NCBI GenBank assembly: GCA_003153655.1
Contig: PMAK01000095.1
Location: forward strand, 26,927-33,057
Origin: Phycisphaerales bacterium
GTDB lineage: Bacteria > Planctomycetota > Phycisphaerae > Tepidisphaerales > Tepidisphaeraceae
Length of the DNA stretch: 6,131 nucleotides
Direction of reading: 5' to 3'
Part shown: piece by piece, positions 5,671 to 6,131 of the stretch
How the letters are laid out: the number at the start of each line of letters is the position of its first letter
Position numbering within the stretch: position 1 is the stretch's first letter
Program-made: the position numbers and the translations under genes
The notes under the pieces: model-generated
What the model saw: only the letters and a program-made list of their open reading frames with translations
Databases searched by the model: none
What the model was told of the DNA's origin: nothing

Positions 5671-6131
5671 TCATTCACTCCACGAAATGACTTTGACGGC
5701 CGGGGGCTCGTTGGCGACGAGATTGAGGACATTGGTATAGGCGGAGTTATAAGTGATGTTGACCGTGGCCGAGCCGTTGGTGATGCCACTCGTATTGCCC
5801 GTGATGAGCAGAGCGCCGGTGATATTCACTTGCGTTGAGCTGTTCGCTCCGATGTTGGTGATTCCGAGGTTGGTGCAGACCACCCCACTAGCGGCGAGGG
5901 TAGCGTTGGCCCTCATTTGAATGGCCTGGTCTACGATCAGCGCAGGTAGGCTGTATGTCATTCCGGATATGCTTACTGGACTGATGGTGATAGTAGATCT
6001 GTCGATGAGGTTTCCGCCTTTGACATAGAGTGTTCCTGTCACGGTCAGAGGGCCGGTGACAGTGAGGCTGCCGGAGTTGTAATAAATCCCCAATGGGTTT
6101 GAGGGTTGTGGCCCGTAAGTTCCACCGGTTG
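5671..6131 (-). CDS. C-terminal part of a repeat-rich beta-strand protein, possibly PilX-like
   Basis: The reading frame is open to the right edge, so the N-terminus is missing; 152 residues are visible up to TGA at 5673-5671. A TTG at 6093 could be read as a start, but the frame continues upstream without a stop, so this is a fragment of a longer protein. The visible part begins with a Gly/Pro-rich stretch, then a near-repeat LTVTGPLTVTGTLYVKGG, then alternating hydrophobic and Ser/Thr/Asn residues (ALIVDQAIQM, GALLITGNTSGI, ATVNITYN), as in stacked beta-strand or beta-helix domains. It ends PPAVKVISWSE. Such segments occur in C-terminal parts of PilX-like or other surface-exposed pilus-associated proteins, and the position at the head of this operon agrees. 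No N-terminal pilin helix can be seen, so the family is an inference only. Confidence 0.6.
   Translation of the reverse strand, partial: TGGTYGPQPSNPLGIYYNSGSLTVTGPLTVTGTLYVKGGNLIDRSTITISPVSISGMTYSLPALIVDQAIQMRANATLAASGVVCTNLGITNIGANSSTQVNITGALLITGNTSGITNGSATVNITYNSAYTNVLNLVANEPPAVKVISWSE

Noticed and set aside
5636..5674. ATG at 5674 as the start of the small protein, overlapping the previous stop as ATGA
   Set aside because: The internal ATG at 5635 has a far better ribosome site and gives a normal signal-like N-terminus. The upstream start remains possible.
6036..6062. Inverted repeat CTGTCAC / GTGACAG with a 13-nt loop, possible terminator or operator
   Set aside because: It lies inside coding sequence and arises from the repeated Val-Thr-Gly codons; it has no T-run and the stem is only 7 bp.
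5671..6093. A complete 140-aa gene starting at TTG 6093
   Set aside because: The frame has no stop upstream to the window edge and the sequence style continues, so this is more likely the end of a longer gene.

Overview
The window is one block of genes, all on the minus strand, that encodes the envelope-spanning core of a type IV pilus (T4P) or type II secretion (T2SS)-like machine. Read in the direction of transcription (right to left) the order is: the 3' end of a protein with repeated beta-strand-like sequence (6131-5671), a small exported or membrane-anchored protein of 87 aa (5635-5372), a GspH/FimT-type prepilin (5346-4759), PilM (4750-3497), PilN (3504-2893), PilO (2893-2336), a PilP/GspC-like inner-membrane connector (2332-1706), and a secretin of the PilQ/GspD family (1682 to the left edge, C-terminus cut off). 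Coding covers nearly everything. Gaps between genes are 3 to 35 nt, and pilM/pilN and pilN/pilO overlap, so this looks like one operon. I see no promoter, terminator, RNA gene, mobile element or CRISPR array. No long non-coding stretch exists.

How the parts fit (known for these families): PilM is a cytoplasmic actin-like ATPase-fold protein that docks on the N-terminal tail of PilN. PilN and PilO are single-pass inner-membrane proteins that pair through coiled coils and ferredoxin-like periplasmic domains. PilP/GspC-type proteins bridge that platform to the N-domains of the secretin, which forms the outer-membrane gate. The GspH-type protein is a minor pilin or pseudopilin. The assembly ATPase, platform protein (PilC/GspF), major pilin and prepilin peptidase are not in the window.

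Organism (inference): the DNA is moderately GC-rich (by eye, high fifties) and the machinery implies a double-membrane bacterium. Several sequence styles suggest a planctomycete, perhaps of the Phycisphaerae: the Ala-Phe prepilin cleavage site with an ILGIASA-type helix, the RNPF connector, the secretin tail with a GMMWFGRERL stretch, and the small protein upstream of gspH. This rests on remembered family resemblance, not on a search.

The most interesting points are the mosaic of T4P (PilMNO) and T2SS-like parts (GspC-like connector, compact secretin, GspH) in one operon, the unassigned 87-aa protein and the repeat-rich protein that lead into it, a divergent PilN N-terminal tail, a Pro/Ala tail on PilM, and an Ala at -1 of the prepilin cleavage site. 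The secretin gene is the longest reading frame here and is open at the window edge.
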